From assembly GCF_000330505.1 (NCBI RefSeq), contig NW_004443648.1, forward strand, positions 56,536 to 120,535: DNA of 64,000 nt, in the 5' to 3' direction. The translations under genes were made by a program, and so were the position numbers. Source of the DNA: Entamoeba invadens IP1. Lineage: Eukaryota > Evosea > Mastigamoebida > Endamoebidae. Positions within the stretch are counted from its first letter, which is position 1. Every line of letters begins with the position of its first letter. The notes under the pieces are model-generated. The model made no database searches and was not told where the DNA came from. It saw only the letters and a program-made list of their open reading frames with translations. This document shows, one piece after another, positions 42,856-53,689 of this stretch.

Positions 42856-43815
42856 ATGACTAAATTGACTGAAGCGACCCTCCCAGCCTCTGGTAAAACG
42901 ATTTACCACCTTGGCATAACTGAAGAGGATTTGTCAGATAATATCATTGTTGTCGGAGACCCTGAAAGAGTGCCCAAAGCAGCCGATTTGGTCTTCGATA
43001 AGTCAAAGCCAATTTTCCGTCATGACCACAGAGGTCTTACCACGATGACTGGAATAACACAAAACAATGTCCGTGTTTCTATAGTCACAACCGGAATGGG
43101 GACGGGCTCGACTGAAATTATCATCAATGAAATATTGGCGTTGAAAATGATTGACGTGGAGAAGCGTGTTGTATGTGACGATATAAAGAAAGATGTGTAC
43201 ATTATTCGTGTTGGGACGTCTGGTGCTGTTCAGTCGGATACCGAGTTGGGGACGTCTATTATCACCAAATACGCAATTGGATTAGAGAACACTGGACTCT
43301 TCTATGATATCCCTTTAAAGGACGAAAATGCAGAATGTCTCGAGAAGGAAGTCGACGAGAAGATTAATGTGGCGATAAAGCCAGAAAGAAGGTTTAAAGG
43401 AAGACTTCATCCATACGTTTCCGTCCCCGACTCAGTGATAGTCGAAGCGTTATTGGAAGCAGCAAAGAACGAGAACTTGCCTAATAAAGTCGGTATCACC
43501 GCATCGGCAGCGGGATTCTTCGGATGCCAAGGACGTAACATCTTCAAGCAGAACCCACTCACCATTGAAAATTTGGATGAAGTCCTTGCCACCGTTGGAG
43601 TCGGTGATGTCAAAGTCGAGAACTTCGAAATGGAAATCTCAACAATTGCACAAGTCACACAAAACTTCGACCACGTCCACGCCGGCTGCATTTGCATGGC
43701 CATTGCAAATAGAAGACTCAACACTTTCTGTGACATCAAAAAATCGTCAATCGACCCGACAATGAAAGTAGCGGTCGAGGCTCTTGAGATATTGGATAAG
43801 AAGAGAACAAATTGA
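42856..43815 (+). CDS. Uridine phosphorylase-like nucleoside phosphorylase
   Basis: The 319-residue enzyme cleaves uridine (or another nucleoside) with phosphate to a base and ribose-1-phosphate, in nucleoside salvage. It shows the family's GDPERVPKAA, TTGMGTGSTEI, RVGTSGAVQSD and the substrate-binding EMEIS in VENFEMEIS. The length is that of bacterial Udp enzymes of the longer (Bacteroides-like) type. An acidic/basic insert (about 95-105, CDDIKKDV) is atypical. It is intronless, and its relatives are mostly bacterial. Together with the kinase upstream it could feed ribose-1-phosphate or sugar phosphates into metabolism. Confidence 0.9.
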   Translation: MTKLTEATLPASGKTIYHLGITEEDLSDNIIVVGDPERVPKAADLVFDKSKPIFRHDHRGLTTMTGITQNNVRVSIVTTGMGTGSTEIIINEILALKMIDVEKRVVCDDIKKDVYIIRVGTSGAVQSDTELGTSIITKYAIGLENTGLFYDIPLKDENAECLEKEVDEKINVAIKPERRFKGRLHPYVSVPDSVIVEALLEAAKNENLPNKVGITASAAGFFGCQGRNIFKQNPLTIENLDEVLATVGVGDVKVENFEMEISTIAQVTQNFDHVHAGCICMAIANRRLNTFCDIKKSSIDPTMKVAVEALEILDKKRTN

Positions 43816-44204
43816 GTTTCTAGTTACTCATATTAATTAATTTTACCATATTTTTTAATTTCGAATAAAATTTTTATCATGGAAAAAAAAATATCACAGA
43901 TATAATTATAGTTTCTTTATAATATGTTTATAATATGTTTATAATATTTTTGAAATATTGATTTAACCAATTTCTATTGATAGAATATTTCGAAAAAATA
44001 TATCACTTTATAACTATAAATTAATTATTGGAAATCTTCGAAAAGAATTACACGTATCTATATTTCGAACTATTGTGAAACTATAAAATAACCAATTGAT
44101 ATTATCTTTAATATCAATTATTAACAATTACTAATAAAATAACTATAGTTGAGGTTCCAAATGGTTTAGGGGAAAACTCAAGTAAGAACACAATAAGAAG
44201 TAAG
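43816..44204. other. AT-rich spacer with short tandem repeat
   Basis: 389 bp. It contains three tandem copies of an 11-mer (TTTATAATATG, last base T in the third) at 43916-43948. The rest is featureless AT DNA with several CTATAA motifs. Confidence 0.6.
43916..43948. repeat. Three tandem 11-bp repeats
   Basis: Copies of TTTATAATATG at 43916-43926 and 43927-43937, and a third copy with one change at 43938-43948. Confidence 0.7.
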
Positions 44205-45050
44205 ATGCAATCGAATCAACACCACGCATCAGTGATCTACCTGTTGTGCGTGTTTGTTTTAGTATCGTTTGGGCTTGTGACGATCTTGTACTCGTACCAG
44301 CAAAATCTTCTCCAGCACGTCGATGCGCAAACGAGTGCTTCACTGCGCGACATGCCGATCGACGGCTTTGCGTATTACAAAGGGGGGTACAAGACCTTCA
44401 AGCCGAATGTAACAATAGGGAGTGGTGTCTGCACGTTGTCGGACAACCAATTGCAACAAGTCATCGACGTCTTGTCACAGCAGCGGGGGAACCTCTTTTT
44501 TCGACAATTTGTTCCTTTCTACGAAGACGCCGACAATAACATAGTCTATGGGGATACAACACTTCAATTGACTGGGAAGTTTAATATTGAGATGTATGCG
44601 GGGTGCACTATTGAGAAGGGGACATTCAATGACACATTTCTTCGTGTCGACGAGAAGAATGGGACGGTACAAGCTCTTAGATGTTATCTCATCGTCAAGA
44701 ACTGGATCCATAATGACATCGAGGGGTGGAGAAATTTGGTGAAACGTGGGTTGTTGGAGGCAAAGAACGGAACACTCGAGTTAAAAGACTTTCACAACTT
44801 AAATACAATGGCGTTGGTCTATTCAAATGACGTTAGACCGAATTTCTATGGTGTTATTAGAGGTGGAGGAGATCACTTCATAACAGTGAAAGGCGTATCG
44901 TTTGAAGAACAGACACAAAAGTTCCAAATCATGATATTGCTTAATGTGTTTCTGATGGTCTACTTTGTGCAGTCGTGGATTGTGATGGCGTCAGACTCAA
45001 ATGAAATGTCGCCAACGTCTTTCATCTCCATTGCTGTACTTCCTTTATAA
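44205..45050 (+). CDS. Two-TM membrane protein, possibly a truncated Tul1/DSC1-like E3
   Basis: The 281-residue protein has an N-terminal membrane anchor (about 9-33), a lumenal domain of about 200 residues with several Asn-glycosylation sequons, and a second membrane segment (about 241-262). The final part, VYFVQSWIVMASDSNEMSPTSFISIAVLPL (only SPTSFISIAVL matters), resembles the segment just before the polytopic part of Tul1/DSC1/FLY E3 ligases, which have six more TMs and a RING. Here the frame stops at once, and another frame stays hydrophobic for about 20 codons before a stop. The protein may be a truncated relative or a genuine short protein. A MITE lies 75 bp downstream. Confidence 0.65.
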   Translation: MQSNQHHASVIYLLCVFVLVSFGLVTILYSYQQNLLQHVDAQTSASLRDMPIDGFAYYKGGYKTFKPNVTIGSGVCTLSDNQLQQVIDVLSQQRGNLFFRQFVPFYEDADNNIVYGDTTLQLTGKFNIEMYAGCTIEKGTFNDTFLRVDEKNGTVQALRCYLIVKNWIHNDIEGWRNLVKRGLLEAKNGTLELKDFHNLNTMALVYSNDVRPNFYGVIRGGGDHFITVKGVSFEEQTQKFQIMILLNVFLMVYFVQSWIVMASDSNEMSPTSFISIAVLPL

Positions 45051-45125
45051 TCAACATTGTGTTTTTATATTCGAGTGGCACATTAGTTTACTTTATATGC
45101 AATTTATAGAAAATAAATTATGAGT

Positions 45126-45936
45126 TATAGTCGGGGGATAAATAGCATTAAAAAGGGACAAAGGTAGTTAATTTTGATAAATATAATTTTGAAACTATAA
45201 TTTTTAAAAAATCTATTTAAAGGTCAAAATAAACATAAAATTAAAATATTAATTTAAATTATAGTTTTTTAATTTTAAATGATTATAAATTGAATAATTA
45301 TAAATTTCTATTTCAAAAATAAACAAAAACACCTCAATTTGTTCGCTTAGAGAAATGTGGAAGTCTAAAACGCAGCACTTTTTGTGGTTTGTCTGAAACT
45401 TGTTTTGTTAAAGGATTTTCCTTTGTTTTTTCCTTTGTTTCGTTTCTTTTCTGCTCTTCTTCAACTCCAATTGTTTTGGTGTTAAAATGGTCTTTCTCTT
45501 TTCCTTTCTCAATGGGAATGGTTCAACAACGAAAGATTGAAAGATTTCAACAAATGATGGATTTTCAGTGATTCTGTGACACTTTAAAAGATTGACATTG
45601 TAGTTAATTCATTAAACTCTGGCATTTTAACCATATACATCATGAATATATATTGAAATACAGTTTTTAAACTGGTTTCTTGTATTTAAATTGCTTTTTT
45701 TGTGTTGATTGCCTGTGGTTGTTTCATCGAGGGTTCTTTACTCTTCTTCTTCCATTGTTTTCAAAGATTGAATAATATCAAAAATAAAAAGTTATGGTTT
45801 TCTTTTATTATCTTCAAAGTAGTTAATTGAAAAAACCCTTCTAATACTTTTATGGTTAAAGAAATTATATTTTATAGTTTTTTACTCAAATTAACTACTT
45901 CTGTCCCAAATTAACCCCCTTTATCACCCGACTATA
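45126..45936. mobile_element. MITE copy 2 (811 bp)
   Basis: It has the same length, ends (TATAGTCGGG and complement) and sequence as 21767-22577; I found two differences (45539 and 45887). The insertion lies just past the stop of the membrane protein gene at 45050 and at TA/TATA. The near identity points to a recent burst or to gene conversion. Confidence 0.88.
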
Positions 45937-46297
45937 ATAGTTTATCATGTCTTTATTATCACAGAGTTAATAACATCTATTAATGTTCTAATATTTGTTT
46001 TTACTTTTGTGACTCAATGCAGATTTTTTTATAAACAAATTGAAAAGCTTTTTTTTAAACAGAAACATGAAAAATTATTTGGTGAGTTTTTTTTGTGATT
46101 TTTAAATAAAAGAAATGCCACGTTTTATGAAAAATTTTAAACCCTTAAAAGCTTTTTTATTAATTTTTGGGTGCTAATTTTTATTTTTTTTTACAGATCC
46201 TAACACTTTTGGCTACTTCAATAGAATAATACTGAATTAAAAAAAAGGCGTAAACTAACTCATAAATGCCAGAGGAATTGAGTAAAAAAAATGACTT
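45937..46297. other. AT-rich spacer between two mobile elements
   Basis: 361 bp of AT DNA with no feature that I can support. Confidence 0.65.
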
Positions 46298-46930
46298 AAG
46301 AGAAAGGACGGACATGGGGACGAAGGACGGGAATATAGGCCGAAGGATGTCCTTTGTGGTTTAAGGATGTCCTCCCGCTATAAAGGGCGTCCTTTATGTG
46401 TATATGGTGTCCTTTCTATTATTTTCGTGTCCGCGGCATTTTTTATTCATTATCGAAACTATATAACAAAGTATATTTTTATTATAAATATACAATCAAA
46501 AAATATAATTATTTCCAAAAATAAATTAATTCAAAGACAAAAACTATTTAAAAAGTAATTTTGTTATATATTAATGGTTTATAAAAATTTATCATTTTTT
46601 TTTCATTTTACCATTGAGTTTTCTTTGAAAAACTAATTAAATTTGCATATTTTATAAAAACCATTAATTTATAACGAAATTACTTGTTGTTTAACATTTG
46701 TCTTTGAATTTATTTATTTTTGGAAATAATTATATTTTATAATAGTAAATTCATAGTAATATTATAACTCATTATATAGTTATTAAAAATGCCGCGGACA
46801 CGAAAATAATAGAAAGGACACCATATACACATAAAGGACGCCCTTTATAGCGGGAGGACATCCTTAAACCACAAAGGACATCCTTCGGCCTATATTCCCG
46901 TCCTTCGTCCCCATGTCCGTCCTTTCTCTT
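46298..46930. mobile_element. Foldback element with perfect 146-bp inverted arms
   Basis: Arms 46298-46443 and 46785-46930 are perfectly complementary over 146 nt and begin AAGAGAAAGGACGGACATGG. The 341-bp centre is itself an imperfect palindrome (for example 46501-46540 pairs with about 46697-46738), so the whole 633-bp unit folds back on a centre near 46614. The arms are strikingly GC-rich for this window and carry GTCC at exactly 20-nt spacing five times (46349, 46369, 46389, 46409, 46429). TTA is found on both sides if the repeat is taken to start at AGAGAAAGG, which would fit a 3-bp target duplication. No gene is inside. Foldback elements such as Drosophila FB also have arms built of short tandem units. 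Confidence 0.88.
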
Positions 46931-47885
46931 TAATAATTATTATTAATTTATTATTTGAAATATTTAAAACTTTTCTCGACAAAATATGGTTTTTGTGGCT
47001 CAAGAAAACAAAGAAAAGAATAACTCTGCCCTCAATAGAGTTATAAAAAGCAAAAACAAATAACAAAAGTACTAGTGAAGAATGCTCTTTTGTTCCTTGT
47101 TTTTGGGAAAATTGAAGGTTTTACAATTACTCATTGTTGATTATTGTTGTTTTTTAATGCCAAAATTTGCAGACCTAATTGTTGTGGTTACGTTAAATTG
47201 GGGTTGAATGTTACTATTAATAATAACTATACTTAATATTAAAAAATATAAAAATAATATAATTTCTTAAAATATTTTGTTAACTTGTGTGAATCAACCC
47301 ATTTTTGTTAATATTTTGTCATTTTTAAAAAATAAGTAGGACAAATCATATTTTTTTTACCACTTTTTTGATGGTCACTTTACTTATCAAAATTAAAAAA
47401 AATGAAAGAAAAAATAACTATATTTTGTTAGTAAACAAATTATATAATATAGTTAAAGTTGAAAAAATGAAAATAAAACTTAGAACCATCAAACATGTAA
47501 GAAATTAAAAGGATTTATTAAACTGCAAATGAGGAGTTCTTATACTTATCTGAAACACCTTTTTTTTATCCTGATATTTTAGTTTTATTAACTATGAAAT
47601 AATTGTTTTTTCTGCCATCAAATATTTAGCTGCCCACTGTTTACCATAAAGTCAACTTAACTTCAATATAAAAATAGAACAAAGCTTTGAAAATTAGGTG
47701 TTTTATTCGTCAAGTAAAAACTATAATATGATAATAACAAAACTATTATATGTAGTAAAACTCATCCTACATTTGACAAGGTGGATGAAAAAAGGGACTT
47801 GCGTTTTTGTCTTTAGTTTATTACTTATCATTTTACCTAACAAGGGCTTTCGAAATTTAAATATCCCTTAGTTCATTCACTCGAC
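46931..47885. other. AT-rich intergenic DNA
   Basis: 955 bp between the foldback element and the next gene. No gene or repeat seen. Confidence 0.65.
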
Positions 47886-49572
47886 ATGCCACTGGGCGAA
47901 GAGACTGCCAGCATGCTCTCTGCGATGACTGAAATAGTACCAATACTTCACGCAGCACTTCTTAAAGGCCAAAGTCCAGTTTGTTTAAAATATCAATTCA
48001 ATAGATTGATTTTTCGTACTCACACTCAGCACGTTCTTGACACTTTTGTGAGTCGACTTGCTCTCATTAAGTACAACCATCCCACTTTTACGACGTTTGT
48101 TTATTTCAACTAATAATGAAAAACTCACATCCAGCACTTCTTCTCTGGTCAGTTGTTACACCACAGTATTTTCGTTCTGGAAAGAAATGAACAAAGCGTT
48201 ATCATACGGGTACTCGGAAGACTCAACCATGATCGCTTTGTACCACATCACTTCTTGTGTGTCATTAGACACCATGAAGTTGGTGTCTGTCATGATTGCA
48301 AAGCACAAATCGCCACAACTCTTCCACCTCTTCATGACCTACAAAACCTTTTGTATCGACACCTTTGTCGTATTGACGAAATTACTGAGAACAATCATTC
48401 AGAGAAGAATTTTAGATACACTTCCTTTAATGTTTGCAGTCATTTACGGCGAGTTGTTAGTCTCTCTTTCATATTCCCTTCCATCACTTCGTTCCTCTTT
48501 TTCTTCACTCTTAAAAGAGTCTCTCATGGGAAATCCACAGAAGATCCCCGAGAGGGTTTCCTCACCAATTATCGATGCGGACACCGTTATGAAAAATGAT
48601 CAGTGTTACATCATGGACAATATTTGTCTCGAGGAGATCCACTTTTTCCCGTTTCATTCGAATGGACAGCGCGTGGCTTGTTTACTCCGCGGGTCGCTCT
48701 TATTTGCGTCTGAAAGTCATAAACCGGACTTTTTGAAAACGCCCGAGTTTGTCAATTTATTTGACGAGTTTCTCATTGAAAGGGAAAAGATATGGCGATC
48801 AGAGAAGTGGAGAGACATCACGTTCTTCATGTGTGAGGATGTGATATTAAGACGATTCCCTTATATGTTCAACTCGGTCTTGAAAATGTACTCTGAGAAG
48901 ACTAATATGTTTAACATCCCACAAATAGTCTTCTTGATGGATCACTTGAAAAAATCGTTCAACTTTCTCTCAGTACACTCGAAGGATTTGTTACTTAAAG
49001 GTGTTATCGATGCACGACACTTGATGAAAGTCTTTCAAATCTGTATCAATGCGGACAATGGCGAAGCTCTGACCATTGGCATGGAAATGTTAGTTGATGT
49101 GCTTCCTTCGATTAACAATGAAATTCGAAAGGAATTTATTCTCTCATTCTTACTTGGACAACACTTCATGTACTTTTTCACACATTGGTGCGATGCGGTC
49201 AGAAATGGGTTTCACATCATTCTGCTTTACTTCTTAACCCTCGGTAGGTTTAGTAAATTGGATTGTTTAAGCCAAGGGGAGATGCTTCTCTATAAGGAGC
49301 GGTGTGTTGCTGGGTTTAATTCGCTTCAACTGGATTGTTCAGTTGTTAAAAAGTTAAGTGAGAAGCTCGATATACTGCGTGAAGTAGTTCGAGTGATGCC
49401 GAAGAGTGACAAGAATGCGATGTCAATGAAGCGTGCATTAGAAGCTTATGATAAGAAAAGGCGCGAATATGACTTATGGGCGGACAACATTAAAGATGGT
49501 TCTCCGATGTTTAACATCGACAGTAAGTCGATCGTGACTGAGTTTAAAAACAGTTTCCTGTTCTTCTTGTAA
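47886..49572 (+). CDS. Helical-repeat protein, unknown family (DUF1765-like motif)
   Basis: Exon 1 is 47886-48094. The intron starts GTTTGT at 48095 and ends at 48134 (CAG) or 48152 (CAG); both keep frame, and the product is about 542 to 548 residues. The protein is almost all helical with hydrophobic repeats, no signal peptide and no catalytic motif. A segment FFTHWCDAVRNGFHIILLYF recalls the 'HWC-x-VR-x-FH-xLL-Y' block of DUF1765-type proteins, but I am not certain of this. Function unknown; an Arm/HEAT-like scaffold is the most likely fold. Confidence 0.75.
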
Positions 49573-50017
49573 TTTACATTGTTCATTTGAATTGTTATAA
49601 CTTTTGTTATGCAAACTGTTTGTGATAACAAAAAGTCGAATATCAAAGAAACTAATAATACAACGCATACATCGAAAGTCAAACTTGAAATGCAAGGACT
49701 GGTCTTGTATTTTTCAACAGAGAAGTCCAGTAAAATAACCAGTCAAAGTCCCGAAATAATTCGCTAAAGAAAGACGTTCTGAGAGGTGTGTTGCCTCAAA
49801 ATATATAACAAGAGAAGAACAAAAGCTTGAAAAACAAAAATTCTGTTATGAATTGAAAACTGAAAAAGACGAGAGGGTTTTAGTAGAAGACTAATTTGAG
49901 TAATTAAAGGAATGGTTCTTTTTCTTTTTGAAAAAATTGCGTCTGTCTAAAAATACGTAGTTTTTGGGTGAGAGACGGGGGAACTTATAAAAAACAACTC
50001 GATTTTGCTGTTTAAAA
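49573..50017. other. Intergenic spacer
   Basis: 445 bp between two genes on the same strand, less AT-rich than most spacers. It must hold the promoter for the CH-domain gene. No repeat or RNA seen. Confidence 0.6.
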
Positions 50018-52354
50018 ATGGCGGAGGAGGATTATGTTTATTGGGCAAAACGAATAGTAAAGGACTACGGATTGAATGTCACGGGGAAAGACAGTTTTCG
50101 AGACGGTCGAGCATCACTTGCTCTTTTGTGTTCCTTAACAAATGATCACAAACTCTATGACAAAATGGCTATAGAATCTTCAACCAAAATTAAAGAGTTT
50201 GTCTATAAACAATGCACCGACAACAAATATTTCGAAAAAGGAAATGCTCGTTTTCCAATTGAGAAATTCACAACTCAAGACTTGGATATGGACACACTTA
50301 ATGCTTTCTTAATTGCAATGAAAACTGCAACACGAACGAGAGATCAAGACCTTATTAATGCAGCGAGTTTGTTCTTTTTTATCGTTTATCACTCAAAATG
50401 GATGCTTTCGTTTATTACATTTGAATTGATACACATTTCATTCTCGTTAAAAAGTTTCAACTTGATATTGAAGTGTTCTATTTTCGACATTTCAATAGAA
50501 CACTCCCAATCAACCAATACATAATCACTGAGTATATTCTGATCAATAGGTGTCGATGGTATTATCAATGGCACAGTAGATACTAAAGTGTTTGAGAATG
50601 ACAGTGTCCTTGGTGTTGCTGCTGAGAAGACCAAAGAACTTCGTATGCGAAAGGAGAATATGACTGCGCAGCAAAAGAAGGTCGACATGGAGATCAAGAA
50701 GAAAGAGGAGGAGATGAAGAAAGCGCTTGCGGAACAAGACAGTTCGAAGAAGATTCAGGAACAAATTGAACAAGAGGAGAAGCGCAAGAAGGAGAAGGAG
50801 TTTGAGATCTCCGAGAAGCAGAAATTACATGAGCAAGAGATGAAGCGCCTTCAAGCAAGACTTGATGAATTGACACTGAAATCCAAAGAAGAGACACCTG
50901 AGCGTCGACAACTTCGTTTAAAGTATGAAGAAGTGAAAGCCGAGAATGAAGCCTTAAAGAAGATCCAAGAAGAGACACAACGGGAGTTGCAAGAATTGAA
51001 AAATCGAAAACTTGAAGAAGAGAAGAAACAAAAGGAGTTAGAAGACAAACGCAATCAGTTGTTAGAAGAAACGTGCAAAATGAAAGAGACGTTTAAGAGA
51101 GAGATGAAAGTATTAGAAGACAAGTTGCTCCAGTGGACGAAACAGTCTGATACCTTAATCCTTGAATTAGACTCTGCGAACGATAAAAAGGCTGATTTAG
51201 ATAAAGAGAAATCGGAGAACACGGTGGTATTGAATAAATTAGACGAGAGTATTAAATACGAAGATAAACAAAAAATGAAATTGGAGAACGACTTCGACAC
51301 ACTAACCAAAAAGTTATTTAAGACACAAACAAAGAAGAATGATATGGTGAAGAAAGTGAAGAAGTCTCATGCGGAGTTATCGGAACAAAAGAAGAAATTG
51401 AATATGGCAAAAGAGGACTTAGCTAAAGAAACAACATCAAAACAATATGAAGAAGATTTGTTGAAGATGACTTCACAAGAACTCGAGGAGATGGAAGTAA
51501 CTTACGCCCAACTTGAACGTGAAGAGAAGAAGAAGAAAGATAAGTTGAGTGCACTCAAGAAGAAAACAAATGACTTGCGTACTGAAGCTCAGTTGAAAGA
51601 AGAAGCTGCTGAGAAGAAGAAGTTGGAGTCGCAATTGATTTCCGACCAACAGATGGATGCACTCAAACAACGACAAGAACTTCTTAAACAACGCAAACAA
51701 CAACTTAAAGAAGAACAAGAGAAGAAGACAAAGACTGCAGAAGAAGAACTGAAAAGCAAAGAAGCAGAGTTGTTACAACAAACTAATGATGTCGAGTTGA
51801 TGCAAATCGACGTCGACAACGCAAAGAAGAAGATCGACGAGAAGAAGAAGGACCTCAAACTCCTTCGTGAGGAGAAAAAAGCACGTAGCACTAAGGAGAA
51901 AGACGCAAAGAAAGAGATTGATGAACTGAATGAGAAACAACGCCAAATCGACTTGAAGAAGAGAGAGGAACGTAGACAAGCTGAACGTGAAAAGAGAAGA
52001 AGAGATAACGAACTGTTGAGAGGCGATGAAGAAAAGCCAAAAGACACAACTGACGAGGCCGCCGCAGCTGAAGACCAAGTCAAGGAATTCATGAGGAAAA
52101 AAAAAGAAGAGCGCGAGAAGGAAAAGGAAAGGGAAAAAGCTGCCGCAGCAGATGAATCCGAACCCATTTCTACGCACAGATCACACCATTCGAGAACTTC
52201 AGACGTGTCCTCGAGACGAAAAAGAGATTCACCAACAGACACCACACCAGCTACAACTTCTTCGGCACCAGTATTAGAAAAGTCCGCCGCCGAAAGAGCG
52301 AAGGAGAGATTAGCAGCAAGAGAAAGAGAAAGAAAAGAGAAAAAGGCCAAATAA
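50018..52354 (+). CDS. Calponin-homology-like and long coiled-coil protein
   Basis: Exon 1 is 50018-50366 and exon 2 is 50550-52354; the 183-nt intron (GTTTGT...TAG) is the longest here. The join completes a Ser codon and keeps frame over 717 residues. Residues 1-115 look like a divergent CH domain (YWAKRIVKDYGLNV, FRDGRASLALLCSL, LDMDTLNAFLIAM). From about 125 to 600 there is continuous Lys/Glu-rich coiled coil, then a basic Ser-rich region and a final KERLAARERERKEKK helix. A CH domain with a long coil suggests an actin or microtubule crosslinker. The CH call is by pattern. Confidence 0.82.
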
Positions 52355-52548
52355 ATACACTTAAATCAAAGTTGTTTTGTCAGTCGTTATGTTTGCTCTT
52401 AAAGTTGTTCTTCAACTCTGGTCTTTTATACCGAAATGAGATTGCGAGATTGAGTGAATGAGTAGAAATTGATTACTCTGATTGAAGTTGCTGGAAAGAA
52501 AAAAATACTTGGGAGTGGGGTTCTGTGTATATTTTACAAACAACCACG

Positions 52549-53016
52549 ATGGAAGAAGTCCAGATGATCGAGGAATACATCACTAAGTGTGAAGAAAATA
52601 TGGAAAGCGTCGACAAAGAGATGGAAGAAGTGAGCGAAGGTGTTGAAGTGTTGAGGAAGATGAATGAAGACCAGGCGCGGATGATGACTAAGTTTATCAC
52701 AGAAAAAACACTCGAAATGAATAAAACACTTAATGGAAATGGAGCACAAAAGGAATACTATAAAGACGTTTTAAAAATTGTGAACGAGTTGAAAGAATTG
52801 ATGTATGAAGAGAAAAACAAAAATAAACAACAGACAAAAGAGATATTTGTAATTCAAGACGACGAAGGACAATGTGAGCCAATATTGATAGATGACTGTC
52901 AAACAATTGCTTCGGATGCAACAACGAATACAGTCGATTCAATTCGCTCAAACAACACAACAAAAACGACACTTTCAAACAATACCTGGGACTTGGTGCC
53001 TATTGCAAAGCATTGA
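52549..53016 (+). CDS. Small acidic coiled-coil protein, 155 residues
   Basis: The start is ATG 52549 (MEEVQMIEEYI); the open frame begins slightly earlier without ATG. Residues 1-95 form charged helix with heptads and a Met-rich start; the C-terminal 60 residues are Thr/Asn/Asp-rich and probably disordered. No known domain. It follows the CH-domain gene by 194 bp on the same strand. Confidence 0.7.
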   Translation: MEEVQMIEEYITKCEENMESVDKEMEEVSEGVEVLRKMNEDQARMMTKFITEKTLEMNKTLNGNGAQKEYYKDVLKIVNELKELMYEEKNKNKQQTKEIFVIQDDEGQCEPILIDDCQTIASDATTNTVDSIRSNNTTKTTLSNNTWDLVPIAKH

Positions 53017-53689
53017 ATATAAAAACATTTTTTAATTTGTTATTTTAAAACTATCTATTAACTAGAATAAACCTTTATTTTATAGTTAATTCTTATATTT
53101 TTACATTAATATAAATTAATTAAATTGCCAAACCATTACTTCCATAGAGTTAACTTATAAATAAACTAGTATAAATAATTAAAAAAAACGAATTTTTTGT
53201 GTAAGTACAGGTATTACCTATATCTAACAAATCAATGTGTTTATTTTTGAGTTCTGTCTTTACATTTTTAAAAAGAGAAAAAAAAAGAGGAGATTTGTTT
53301 CAACTTTTCCAAGTAAATTAAATACTATACCAAAAAGTAAAATTTGTCAGCAATTTGTTTCATTAATTAGACCTATTTTTTATTACTCCCAAATATACAT
53401 ACATTATAAAATTATCATTTAAATATGGTTTAAATGCTACATAATATAGTATTTCAAAATACAATAGACACATTTGTGTTTGTTATTTGAGGCCAAATAG
53501 ATACGGCAATGTCCACGGATTATCCTTCGAAACTGTCACGTCACCAGAACTAAGAACAGAACCTCAAAAAATAATAAAAAACCCGATTTTTTCCTTTTAT
53601 TTGATGCATATAAAAATTAATAAGAAACAACCCATCACTTCGTCCAAAATCAACAAATAATATTTATTCACTAAAAAACTCTAAATTTT
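53017..53689. promoter_or_regulatory. Intergenic region with CAACAAA motif near the next start
   Basis: 673 bp of mostly AT DNA. CAACAAA at 53651-53657, 33 bp before the ATG of the next gene, matches the encystation regulatory motif described for E. invadens. A 7-mer can occur by chance, so this is a weak call. Confidence 0.3.

Noticed and set aside
46298..46443. CRISPR array suggested by the 20-nt phased units
   Set aside because: Units are degenerate, no spacer pattern exists, the array lies in inverted arms and the genome is eukaryotic.
46367..46558. 63-codon frame across the foldback arm
   Set aside because: No ATG start at the given end, and it crosses from arm to centre; it is a by-product of the repeat.
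51589..52350. Long open frame on the minus strand opposite the coiled-coil gene, Ser/Phe-rich
   Set aside because: It is the antisense shadow of a Lys/Glu-rich coiled coil and has no features of its own.
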